A stretch of DNA of 64,000 nucleotides from assembly GCF_000801105.2 (NCBI RefSeq), contig NC_079516.1:25023043-25087042 (forward strand), read 5' to 3'. Numbering within the stretch: position 1 is the stretch's first letter; each line of letters starts with the position of its first letter. The notes under the pieces were generated by a model. The model saw nothing but the letters and a program-made list of their open reading frames with translations. It had not been told where the DNA came from and made no database searches. This DNA comes from Raphanus sativus (Eukaryota; Streptophyta; Magnoliopsida; Brassicales; Brassicaceae). Of this stretch, positions 29,217 to 39,817 are shown piece by piece. Position numbers and translations under genes: made by a program.

Positions 29217-31541
29217 GGTGACGGGGCATCGTCGTGAGGTCTGTCAAGGTTTGACGTCTCACTTTTCCAAAAGGAGATCTTAGTGTTCCACTCGGGGTTA
29301 GGAGGCTTGGATTGAGTGTTAGACACAGCCTTCCGTACATGAATTTTAATAGAATTAACGGAGTCTTGACACATATCGGATCCTCCAAGGATGTAGTCTA
29401 CCCTTGAGCTGGGGCTCGGTTGAGGTAGCGGTTTGCTCAGGAGGGCCTCAACTTGTAGGCCTTTTCCTTGGGGGAGCTTCCCGAGGACCATGTCGACTCT
29501 TTTCTTAGGAGCTGGGGGTGGTGAATCGGTCTCTTTTTCAGGAGACCTTTCTCGTTTCGGTGAGGTATCTCTGGGACCTCTTTTCTGGTAGGGCTGTGGT
29601 TTCTTGAGGTCCAAGCCCTTTATTTCTCCGGCAGCAAATTTAACTGCCAGTTGTCGTTGGAGGTCCCAAAATTCCTCGGTTGCGTGCCCTTTCCGATCAT
29701 GGTAAGAGCAATGTTTGTTCTCATCATGTCTTTTTGACCAAGGGGTTTTATTTGCTGCGGCGACAGGTTTTCCTTCCTTATCTTCCTCGATTGCATAGGA
29801 GTGTTCCCCCTAGGTCTGATTATTTCGAGAGTTCTCCTTTTTATAAGGTCCTCTTGCTTCCGAGGTTTCGTTTTTCGAATGACTCGGGGGTTTTTTGTGG
29901 AGTTTATCCAGTGCAGCAGTTTCCTCTTCCAGGTTAACATATCTGGAGGCTCTATGAAGAGCATCGTCGATAGTTGAGGGAGGATTGAGCGTTAGCTCCG
30001 ACCAAAGTTCTGATTTATACCAGAGACCTCTCCTGAGTGCCTCGATGGCAACTAGATCATTGGCATTCGAGAGCTTAGTTCTCACTGCTCTGAATTTTTC
30101 GATGTAGGCTCGTAGCGAGTCTCCCACTCGTTGTTTAATTTTCCAGAGGTCAGCCTCGGATGCTTACTTTTAGGATGTGAGTCGAGTATTGCTTCATGAA
30201 GGCATTACTTAACTGGTCGAAACTGTCTATCGAATTTGGTTCAAGACCAGAGAACCATTCGAGGGCTGTTCCGACCAGGTTTTCGGCGAATATCCTGCAG
30301 TAACCTGCATCGCATTCTTCTTTCGTGAAGTGAGCCTTCACGATAGCTAGCCGGAAGGCTCTCAGGTAAGCCTTTGGGTCTGAGGTCCCGTCGTATTCGG
30401 GGATCCTAATTTTTCGTGTGTCTCTTATGTAAGAGTTGGCAATTCTGTCAGTGAATGGAGTTTCACAGGTCTCCTCGATCAAGCTCTCGATCTCGGGAGC
30501 TGAGCTCGTTGCCTTGTGGACTTGAGCACCCAGCTTTTGGAGAGCTGCGTGAGTCCGCTCCATATATCTACGAATAGCCTCAGGTCCCTCTAGAGGAAGG
30601 ACAGTCGGGTCATCGTTAGGTACCTGACGAACATGTACCTGGCGAACAGGTCCCTGATGGAATCGTGTTCGATCATTTTTCCAAGTGCTCGGTGGGCTGA
30701 TTTGCTCACTGGCTATTGGGTTATTTTGACGAGTTAGATTATTGGGGGGAGCTGTAGGATCAGCATCCGTCCTTTGATGTTCGCCCGGATTCGTGTTTAG
30801 GTTTCTGGCCCGAAACACCGGAGCTGACGTTCTGCCCCCGGACGGGTCGGATACTCCTTCTCCTGACCTAAGAATAGGTGGTGGAGGAGGTAAGCGAGCG
30901 CTCTGACCAGTAACCTGATCGGGAATAGAGCTAGTCGATGCTATGTTACTTCCCATAGCACTGGTGAGGGGTGGACTGAACACGGAAGATGTCCTAGCAT
31001 GAGGCGTTTGGAAAGCTGGTCCTTTTTCTCCTGATCCAGTGTTATCAAGGGAAAAGTCGAGACATCCTCGAGGGAACGAGGGGTCAGTTACTCGATCTCG
31101 GAAGGTCACTCCCAAGCCCTGACGTTGCGGTGGTTGGGTTGTTGCGGTTAGAGATCTAGTGACCTCTTCGAATACAAGCTGTTGCCTTGTACGCTCACCT
31201 TCTTGAGTTTTTTCTACCAGCTGCATCATCATGTGACGGATCTCAGAGAGCTGAGCCTCCGTCTAGTTCGGAGCAGGTTGGTGCTGAGGGGTAACGAGGG
31301 CTGGGAGCCCTGGATCGATCCCATTGGAGGTTCTCGTGTTGGCTGCTCCAGCATTGTTCATCGAGATACTGTTCATCGAGATACTGTTCATCGAGATACT
31401 GTTCTTCCGAGTACTGTTCATCCGAGTATTGTTCATCGGGATACTGTTCATCGGGATACTGTTCATCGAGATATTGTTCATGGAGATATTGTTCACTGAG
31501 ATACTGTTCACCGAGATACTGTTCACCGAGATACTGTTCAT
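29213..31541 (-). pseudogene. Gypsy gag with N-terminal pentapeptide repeats
   Basis: The minus strand from 31541 begins with a run of MNSIS-like pentapeptides (31541-31356), continues ANTRTSNGIDPGL, meets an in-frame amber codon (31262-31260), and resumes in the same frame to 30150. The core capsid region has PFTDRIANSYIRDTRKIRIP, YDGTSDPKAYLRAF and TALEWFSGLEPNSIDSFDQL. It then shifts frame (29810-30127 and 29213-29614); YHDRKGHATEEFWDLQRQL resembles a degraded zinc finger whose last Cys is Phe. Gag forms the particle that packages the RNA. Confidence 0.85.
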
Positions 31542-31595
31542 CCAGTACTGTTCATCCGAGTACTGTTCATCGGGATACTGTTCATCGGTTAGATG
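31356..31595 (-). repeat. 15-bp tandem repeat in gag
   Basis: About 15-16 units of GTTCATCGAGATACT (plus strand) with variants TCCGAGTACT, TCGGGATACT and TCACTGAGATACT; one unit near 31540 is out of register. The period of 15 keeps the minus-strand gag frame. Confidence 0.93.
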
Positions 31596-31657
31596 AATTT
31601 GTTGTCTGATCGACTGGATTCATCCTTAAGTTGGAGTAAGGGATTCCATTGTTTCTT

Positions 31658-31674
31658 CCCCACAGACGGCGCCA
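31658..31674 (-). other. Gypsy primer-binding site
   Basis: The minus strand reads TGGCGCCGTCTGTGGGG, two bases inside the 5' LTR. TGGCGCC-type primer sites are common in plant gypsy elements. Confidence 0.8.
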
Positions 31675-31676
31675 AT

Positions 31677-32244
31677 TGTGAGGGATTAAACTCACCTCCT
31701 GATTTTAGGTCAGGTTATAGTTTAGGAAAGGATTAGGGAAAGATAATCGTGGGCTGAATCCCGTAAGAACTTAAAAGATGAATGAATGATTTTATTGATG
31801 ATTTTGGGTAAAGAATATGTTTACAAATATGTTTATGACGTTTACAAAGAAAGAATTAGATGATTGAGAGCTTGTGTGTGAAATGGGTTCCGATCCTTTT
31901 TTCTTGATTGATTTTCTCTTTAAATAGCCCCAGGATCCGTCAGTTGCTACCAACAGGTTCCCGCGATCTCCTCCGTGATTTGAGGGATTTGTAACAGCTC
32001 CCCTTTGACCGGATCCTGCGCCTATTTATTTGTCCACGAGCTACCTCTTTGACCGGGTCCTGCACCTGTTTACTTGTCAACGAGATGCCTCTTTTCCTTG
32101 ACCTCTCTGATGAACATCTCCAGCTCACAGCCTCCAGATCTGACTTAGCTGTTCTTGAAGATTGAATTCATGATGGGCCTTTCGCGGCCCGTTATCATTT
32201 CTTATTGTCTATCACTAGCTAAGGGGTCATATTTGGGCCCAACA
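31677..32244 (-). repeat. Gypsy 5' LTR (568 bp)
   Basis: Pairs with 22724-23290; flanked on the right by the ATGTT target duplication (32245-32249). Confidence 0.9.
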
Positions 32245-32249
32245 ATGTT

Positions 32250-34339
32250 GACGTCCGTGTGTCACAACGCATGCGACTGGAAGCATGTGGAATGCACACA
32301 AGTGCTTGGGTGGTGCAACCTTAATGGCCAGTGTCTTCTATGTATACTCAGCTCCCCCTGCTCGTTTTCATTCATCCCAGACACAACAAAGAAACTTAAA
32401 GACGTGGGTTAGAGAGAGAGAGAGAGAGAGAAAGTAGAAAAATAAAGCAAGAGGTTCCGAGTTTTTTAAGAGTTTTAGAGCATTTTCGAGATCAGTTACT
32501 ATGCCGAGAAGTTCCGAAATACTATCCAGCAGCTAGAGGAAGTTCTGTCCGAATCCTGATCAGTCCATACAAGTTTAATAAAGAGACGTTGACAATGGGT
32601 TTTGGCTAAGCTCTCTCCGATCGACACGCTGCTAGAACATTGTGAGTTAGTTTGTTTGAGTTCCACTTGGAACTTAGGATAGATCGAGTATTCATATAGA
32701 GTAGAATGCTCACACTGTTCCATGAAAGAGTCCTTAGGGTTACTTTATTTATCAACCGGAATCAATTTAGCATGGACTAAGCTGAGATGAAATGGAATTA
32801 AGACTGAGATAATAACCTGACTAGAACTAGGATGATCAGATACAATTATGCATGAACCGGTGTAGCATGATAAATTATGGCTTGGTTGAATTGGCATAGG
32901 ATTGAGATGCATGTCTTGCTTTATCTATTTGTTGGTTGAGTAGTTATGGATCAGACTTTCCTTAGAGATATTAGGTTGATTTCTTGCTTGGTAGTTGGTA
33001 GTGTTGTTGTTGTGCATGGTTGGAGTTGTGCAGGAGATCTTGGCCATATAGGCCGATTTCCTAGTTAGTGTTACTTATAGTACTAGTAGTTATTGTCATA
33101 GACTCTTTAGTATTGTTGAGTTTTGTGTAGGAGTCTTGTCCATAGGTCTTTACTATGGATAGTGTGTAGTGTGTGTGTTGCCGACAGTATTTGTGTAATC
33201 CGCCCATACTAGGCTTGTTTAAGGACGATCAGTGTTTCCTTAGCCTCGTATCTAGCGGGTTCAAGGAAACCTTTATTTGCTGGATCGGGAAAACTCAAAG
33301 AGACGAGGTCATGGCTTATGGCTGAGTGTTACACGAGGGTGTAACGTGGCAGTGACCCGGAGGACTGTGAGCTGTCGCGCGTTGACCCGAATGACTATGG
33401 ACCGCGGTTGGTTGAAAGTTCCTTATTCTGGCCTTTGTGGTAGGGAGATAGGATATTACCGATGTTGAGGAGGAACACGAAGTCACCATGGCCCAAGTTA
33501 GAGTGTTGTGTCGAGTTTGGTTAGAGTTTTGTGTCGAGTTAGTCTTATTTATTGTTGTTGTGTAGAGGGTTGTGGAACCCTCGAGTTAGTGTTAGCCCCG
33601 AGTTACGTGTTAATTTAGATCGAGTCTTGATTGTCAGAATTTTTAGGGATCCGTTTGAGTAGTTGGCCGTGTGGCTAAATTGTTAGTATTAGATTAAGGT
33701 TGAGCATACCTTAGTCGGTGTGGTTTAGGGATTAGCCTTAAGCTTTATTATTGCACTTAGGCTAGATTGATTGTTATTTTGAGTTGTCTGGACTAGTTAC
33801 ATTAGGTTTTTGGGTAGAGGAAGCCAGCCACTGAGTGACCTTACATTGCTCACCAAACTCTGTCCATTTTGCAGGAGTTCAGATTGTAGAAGATTGGACG
33901 CGTAGGACGCCGGAGTAATTTTGCAGTGCATTGTGCTACGGTTTGATTCTTAAACGTTTACTTTTCGTTGCAATTTATATCGGTTTGGGATCCCTAAAAT
34001 ATTGCAAATGTTATTAAAAGACTTATAATTGAGTTAAAGTTTAACGGGTCCAAGATGATATTGGTTTAGTCCGAACCAACACAACGTTAGCTCTTGGTAC
34101 GGGTTGAAAAGCCTTAGGCCTAACCGCTAACTCCGGGTACCGGTTGCAAAGCCTTTAGCTTTGATTTAGCGGGACGTGTTAGTGGATGAATTGGTCTAAG
34201 TTGCGGAATAATTATGTCGTCCCTAGCCCATCATGTAGCGCTTCCAAACCTTGGTAGACAGTTGGTCTGTCGATCATGTTCTTATTTGATTGTTGACCGG
34301 TGGATCGACCTATGCCTAGAACGGTTCAGGAGTGTTACA
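32250..34339 (+). repeat. Left-arm LTR, second part
   Basis: Continues the LTR begun at 21771 and ends GGAGTGTTACA at 34339, a typical LTR terminus. It is the inverted homologue of 37098-38860. It contains a segment of about 320 bp (roughly 32405-32730) with an AG microsatellite (32411-32431) that the right arm lacks. With the first part the LTR is about 3 kb, very long for plant elements. Confidence 0.8.
32411..32431 (+). repeat. (AG)n microsatellite
   Basis: About ten AG units within the left-arm LTR, in the segment missing from the right arm. Confidence 0.95.
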
Positions 34340-34343
34340 GAGG

Positions 34344-34355
34344 TGGTGTCAGAGT
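34344..34355 (+). other. Primer-binding site, left arm (mutated)
   Basis: TGGTGTCAGAGT lies four bases after the LTR end and corresponds to TGGTATCAGAGC of initiator-Met tRNA priming with two changes. The right arm keeps the consensus. Confidence 0.75.
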
Positions 34356-34557
34356 ATAGTTACGATTATCCTCACTGGATCCCATGTTTTCAAAATGTTT
34401 TCAATAATTTTCGAGTAAAAAAAGAGTCGCCAATGCACTCTCTAGGAATCCGGTCGTGTCAAATCGTTGGGGATGGGTAAGATAGATTTTATTTTATTAG
34501 TATGTTGTCTAACCCCTATATATATTGTAACATGATTCTGCAGGTTGCTGTACTGGT

Positions 34558-35733
34558 TTGGTAGGGTGGAGATTTGGAGTTACGGAGGATTTCTATGTTT
34601 TGCCTAGTCCTATATTGGCCGATCTTTTTCAGCCACATGAGTTCGATCAGTTTGTTCCTGATACACATCCGAAACCTATTATCATTTCCGACGATGACAC
34701 AGATTCTGATGTTACGGTGGTTCCGGCACCGATTATTATAATTTCTGACGATGACACCGAGACAGATGATGTTGTCACAAAGATTTTCTGCACAAGGGCC
34801 ACCGATCCCTATCACTATTTGGTCTACTGGCACTACCGGAGATACATCGAGTTATTGGCACTACCGGAGATACATCGAGTTATGATCCCGTGGAGGATCA
34901 AAGATTTCCGCCACCCACTCTGGAGGTAGGGACGCCATCATATGGCTCCCCACCCTTACAGACATTTGAGCTGCCTATTTCACCTATGTCTCCGAGATTT
35001 CCCGACTCGACCTTCATTCCGGAGATTAACATGGAGTACGAGCTAAAGACAGGATGGCTGACACTCTTTTATCAGCCTGTAAAGTGCGTTGGAGATACTG
35101 ACGACAACCCATTACAAAATGATCCGGACGTGATGATGATGGAAGAGACATTTAGTCTGCCGCAGAATTACCCTTTTCTCATACCATATTCGAGAGTGAG
35201 AGCCTTCCAGCTTTTCGACGGTGGAGACAGCCACGACGGACTTATCATTCTCTCAGCCGATTTATGAGTACGGAGAGCCTTCCAGCTTTACGACGATGGA
35301 GACAGCCATGACCGAGTTACCATTTTACCAAACTACTTATGAGACAAGAGGGCCATCTAGCCTTCCAGCGATGGACGCATCTTATGTTCTCGGAGGATCT
35401 ACTTCTTTTGGAGATCCTTACGCTTCTTAGTCCTATCACTATGGACAAGGTAGCGATGTTTTCCTTGGTGTTGGAGATGGATATGTGGATCCTCACGGAT
35501 ACCCATATCATACTATGACTTATTTTTGTGGATCGGATCTATACCCGATGTGTCTTATTTGAGGAGTTGCGGAGCACTTACCTGTTGTTTGCCCGAGGTA
35601 CGACGAGCTATCTGGGATACCATACCTACCAAGTGCGCAACCAGCAGGGAAATCATCAGAGTGGAGCTACTGCCCCAACTGCGACATGTTACTTTATATA
35701 TGGCGCTCTTAGACCCTTAGGACCTTTAAGGGT
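34558..35733 (+). pseudogene. Gag-like coding remnant, left arm
   Basis: Overlapping plus-strand frames 34558-34929, 34890-35267 and 35221-35430 are parts of one decayed coding region. I do not recognise its N-terminal family: it is acidic and Pro/Ser-rich, with duplicated SDDDT(D/E)(S/T)D blocks and imperfect repeats around YEYGEPSSFTTMETAMTELP. Toward the 3' end (about 35550-35600) the translation resembles YPMCLI*GVAEHLPVVCPRY, a damaged CX2CX4HX4C zinc knuckle, which suggests a retrotransposon gag. Its mirror copy in the other arm preserves the knuckle. No protease or polymerase follows; the sequence runs straight into the palindrome centre. Confidence 0.65.
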
Positions 35734-35770
35734 ACTTACCAGGCCCTAAGCGTCTAAGAACACCATATAT
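35700..35770. repeat. Centre of the giant palindrome
   Basis: GCGACATGTTACTTTATATA (left) faces its near-complement TATATAAATTAACATGTCGC (right) across about 60 bases that are themselves nearly symmetric around GGGTACTT (about 35733). The arms therefore meet with almost no spacer. Confidence 0.85.
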
Positions 35771-36870
35771 AAATTAACATGTCGCAGTTGGGGCAGTAGC
35801 CCCACTCTGATGATTCCCCTGCTGGTTGCACACTTGGTAGGTAGGGCATCCCAGATAGCTCGCCGTACCTCGGGCAAACAGCAGTCAAGTGCCTCGCAAC
35901 TTCGCAAATAAGACACATCGGGTACATGTCCGATCCACCAAGATAGGTCATAGTATGATATGGGTATCCGTGAGGATCCACATATCCATCTCCGACACCA
36001 AGGAAAACATCGCTACCTTGTCCATAGTGATAGGACTGAGGAGTGTAAGGATCTCAAAAAGAAGTAGATCCTCCGAGAACATAAGATGCGTTCATCGCTG
36101 GAAGGGTAGATGGCCCTCCAGTCTCATAAGTAGTCTAGAAAAATGGTAACTCGGTCATCGCTGCCCCCATCGTCGTAAAGCTGGAAGGCTCCCCGTACTC
36201 GTAAATCGGGTGAGAAAATGATAAGTCTGTCGTGGCTGTTTCTCCCGTCTTAAAGCTGGAAGGATCTCCACTCTCGAATATGGTATGAGAAAAGGGCAAG
36301 TCTGTCGGCTGAGAAAATGGCTCATTTATCATCACCACGTCCGGATCATATAGTAATGGGTCGTCGTTGGTATCTCCAACACACTCTATAGGCTGATAAA
36401 AGAGTCTCAACCATCCTGTCTCTAGCTCGTACTCCATGTCAATCCCCGGAATGAAGGTCGAATCGGGCAATCCCGGAGACATAGGTGAAAAAGGCAGCTC
36501 AAATGTCTGTAAGGGTGGGGAACCATATGATGATGTCCCTACCTACGGAGTGGGTGGCGAAGATCCTTGATCCTCCGCGGGATCATAACTCGGTGTATCT
36601 CCGGTAGTGCTAGTAGACCAAATAGTGGTAGGGCTCGGGGGCCCTACTGCAGAAATCTCTGTGACAACATCTTCTCACTCGATGTCATCATCAGAAATGA
36701 TAATAATCGGTGCCAGAACCGCCGTAACATCATAATCTATGTCATAATCGGAAATGATAACTGGTATCGTATGTGTATCAGGAACAAACTGATTGAACTT
36801 CTGTAGCTGAAAAAAGATCGCCAGTAAAGGACTAGGCAAAACGTCGAAATACTCCGTAACTCCAAATATC
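35754..36870 (-). pseudogene. Gag-like coding remnant, right arm
   Basis: Mirror copy of 34558-35733. The minus-strand frame 35754-35981 (75 codons) carries an intact zinc knuckle, CLICEVARHLTAVC (CX2CX4HX4C), followed by CPRYGEL and a second Cys pair in YCPNCDM. The frame 36135-36482 has SPGLPDSTFIPGIDMEYELE and tandem SSFKTGETATTDLSF / SSFTTMGAAMTELPF repeats. Conservation of the same peptide features in both arms argues that this region once encoded a protein. Function is inferred only from the knuckle and its position after LTR and primer site. Confidence 0.65.
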
Positions 36871-37081
36871 CACCCTGTGAAATCAGTACAACAACATGTG
36901 GAATCATGTTATAATATATAGGTGTTACACAACATACTAATAAAATAAAATATATCTTACCTTTCCTTAATGATTGGACAGGACTAGATTCCTAGAGAGT
37001 GCATTGGAGACTCCTTTTTGACTCTAAAATTATTGAAAACATTTTGAAAAAGCGGGAACCAGTAATCATAATTGTAACCAT

Positions 37082-37093
37082 GCTCTGATACCA
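37082..37093 (-). other. Primer-binding site, right arm
   Basis: The minus strand reads TGGTATCAGAGC, four bases after the LTR end (GAGG spacer). This is the consensus initiator-Met tRNA site and fixes the orientation of the right arm. Confidence 0.85.
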
Positions 37094-37097
37094 CCTC

Positions 37098-39817
37098 TAT
37101 AAAATTCCGGAACCGTTCTAGCATAGGTCGACCCACTGGCCAACAATCAAACAAGAACATGACCGACGGACCAACTATCTACTAAGGTCCAGAAGCGCTA
37201 TATGACAGGCTAGGTACAATCCTGTCAAAATCACATAATTATTCTGCAATTTAGACCAATTCATCCACTACCATGTCCCGCTAAATCAAGGCTTAAAGCT
37301 TTTCAATCCGTACCCGGAGTTAACGGTTCCGTTAGATCGAAGCCTAAGGATTTTCAACCCGTACCAAGAGCTAACACTGTGTTGGTTCGGACTAAACCAA
37401 AATCATCTTGGACCCGTTGAATTTTAAATCAATTATAAGTCTTTTAAAAACATTTGCAATATTTTAGGGATCCCAAACCCAAATAAAATACAACGGAAAA
37501 AACGTTTAAGAATCAAACCGTTGCACAATATACTGCAAAACTACTCTGGCGTCCTACGCGTCCAATCTTCTACAACCTGAATTCCTGAAAAAAAGACAAC
37601 GAGAGTTAGGTGAGCAACGTAAGGTCACTCAGTGAGCTGGCTACTTCCCAAAACCTAATGTAACTGGCCTAGACAACCCAAAATAAAAATCAATTTAGCC
37701 TAAGCACAATAATAAATCTTAATGCTAATCCCCACCGACTAAGATATGCTCAACCTTAATCTAATACTAACAACTTGGCCACACGGCCAACTACTCAAAC
37801 AGATCCCTAGCAATTCTAACAATCAAGACTCTATCTTAGAACACTGTAACTCGGTGCTAACACTAACTCAAGGGTTCCAGAACCCTCTACACAACAACAA
37901 TAAATAAGACTAACTCGACACAGAACTCTAACAAGACACAACACAACCCTTTAACTTGGGCCCTGGTGACTTCATGTTCCTCCTCAACATCGGCAATATC
38001 ATATCTCTCGACCACAAAGGCCAGAAGAAGAAACTTTCAATCGACTGTGGCCCACAGTCATTCAAGTCACCGCGCGACAGTCCACAGTCCTTCGGGTCAC
38101 TGCCACGTTACATCGTCGTGTAACACTCAGCCATAAGCCATGACCTCGTCCCTTTGAGTCTTGCCAATTCAGCGAATAAGGGATTTCTTTGAACCCGCTA
38201 GATACGAGGCTGAAAAAACACTAATCGCCCCTAAACAAGACTATTATGGGCGGGTTATGCACATATTGTCGGCAACACACACACTACAACACTATCCCTA
38301 GGAAAGACCTATAGACAATACTCCTACATAAAACTCAACAATACTAAAGAGTCTATGACAATAGCTACTAGTACTAGAAGTCACACTAACTAGGAAATCA
38401 ACCTATATCACCAAGATCTCCTGAACAACTCCAACCCTGCACAACAACACTACCAACTACCAAGTAAGCAATCAACCTAATATCTCTAAGGAAAGTCTAA
38501 TCTATAACTACTCAACCAGTAAATAGATAAAGCAAGACTTGCATCTCAATTCTATGCCAATTCAACCAAGCCATATTTATCATGCTATACCGGTTCATGC
38601 ATAATTGTATATGATCATCCTAGTCCTAGTCAGGGTATTATCTCAATCTTAATTTTATTTTATCTCAGCTTAGTCCATGCTAAACTGAGTCTGGTTCATA
38701 AATAAAGTAACCCTAAGGTCTTTAAGTGTCTTTGGTGTGTCTGTGATGAATGAAAATGAGCAGGGAGCGCTGAGTATATATAGAAAACACTGACCATTAA
38801 GGTTGCACCACTCAAGAGCATGTATGTCGTTACACATGCTTCTTGTCGCATGCGTTGCGACACACGGGCATCCACATGGCTCTCAGCATGCTTCCTTTAC
38901 ATGCCAGAAGACACCACCACGTCCACATGGTTCTCAGCATGTCTGTGGTTCATGCATGCGACACACGGGCCACTGGGTGTCAGCTCGCATGCGCTGCTCG
39001 CAGATACTGCAACACCTCGAGCTAAGACATGTCAAGTATCATGGAACTGCTTCATGCACGGCTACACCTCCTCCTTATGTTGACACTCAGATAGTTATGA
39101 GGTAGACATCACGTCCTGGCCTCATTCGTAAAAACACCTCAAGTTTCTCGGTCGATTTGCGCGATTTTGACTTTTCCGGCATATTTTTGACCCGCGATAT
39201 ATCTCGAATATTTTTCCACTCCCGTTCTGATGCTCGGAATTTTTAATAAACTCCAAAAAAATTCTGAATTTGAAGAAAAATATTTTCCGAATCTCCGGCT
39301 TCCTTAAAAATCCACAATACCAAGTTTAGAGTTTTCATCCAACTTTGTGTTCTCCCATCGTGCTCGCTTCCCGTCCTGCTTCCGACTTATTATATCTCCA
39401 AAATGATATTTTATTGATACGAAGTTTTTCCAAAAACTGCGGGCTTCGGAAACGTCGTACTTCTAAAACATCGTATTTCTAAACCGTTGTGTTTCCAAAA
39501 AATTGTTATGCTTCCAAAACGTTTGTCTGATCAATCTAACACATTGTCTAACTATGGTCGAGCAGCTTACTCGACTCATAGTTCATCCACGATCAATTCT
39601 TCGACTACGCCGTACTTAAAAATTTCTTGATTAATCTTTATTGCCCGCGATTCGGCCATTAAGTAGCTCGACCAATCTTCTATTTTCCTTTAACCAGGTC
39701 CAACATTTTGTGATGGAAATTCAACATATTTCCTCATACTTTAATTCCCAAAAGCTCGGTTCTAAATTTTAACTTTATCGATCTCGACCATTTTACCCGT
39801 TCAAGAAAGTTATTACA
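37098..39817 (-). repeat. Right-arm LTR (2720 bp)
   Basis: On the minus strand it begins TGTAATAACTTTCTTGAACG at 39817 and ends GGAATTTTATA at 37098, just before the primer site. The TGTAA...TTATA ends match the TGTAACA...TGTTACA pattern of many plant gypsy LTRs. GH3 exon sequence begins directly outside it at 39818. Confidence 0.82.

Larger units (their letters stand above)
22724..32244 (-). mobile_element. Tat-lineage Ty3/gypsy LTR retrotransposon (nested, defective)
   Basis: This 9521-bp element is flanked by ATGTT duplications (22719-22723 and 32245-32249). LTRs are 567 bp (22724-23290) and 568 bp (31677-32244), TGTTGGGG...CTCACA on the minus strand, with only scattered differences. Minus-strand order is LTR, primer site TGGCGCCGTCTGTGGGG (31674-31658), gag, protease, reverse transcriptase, RNase H, integrase, a long 3' untranslated region with tandem repeats, polypurine tract, LTR. 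Tat affinity rests on the RNase H type (SDSQLV, IPRGENSSADALAALAS), the gag motif YDGTSDPKAYLRAF and the repeat-rich 3' region. Several stops and frameshifts make it non-autonomous. Confidence 0.9.
21310..39817. mobile_element. Composite insertion: giant palindrome of a long-LTR retroelement with nested gypsy element
   Basis: An 18.5-kb insertion into the GH3 gene. From left: an LTR fragment (21310-21770, minus sense), then a left arm LTR-PBS-gag in plus sense (21771-22723 plus 32250 to about 35733), then its mirror copy gag-PBS-LTR in minus sense (about 35734-39817). A Tat-type gypsy element (22724-32244) interrupts the left arm. The arms are about 4.1-4.4 kb, clearly homologous base by base but diverged, and meet with essentially no spacer at about 35733. 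The right end is a true LTR terminus (TGTAATAAC on the minus strand, 39817) against GH3 sequence. No pol was found in either arm. Confidence 0.8.

Noticed and set aside
31182..31596. Plus-strand frames rich in LFIEI repeats
   Set aside because: They are the opposite strand of the 15-bp gag minisatellite; the minus strand is the gag coding strand.
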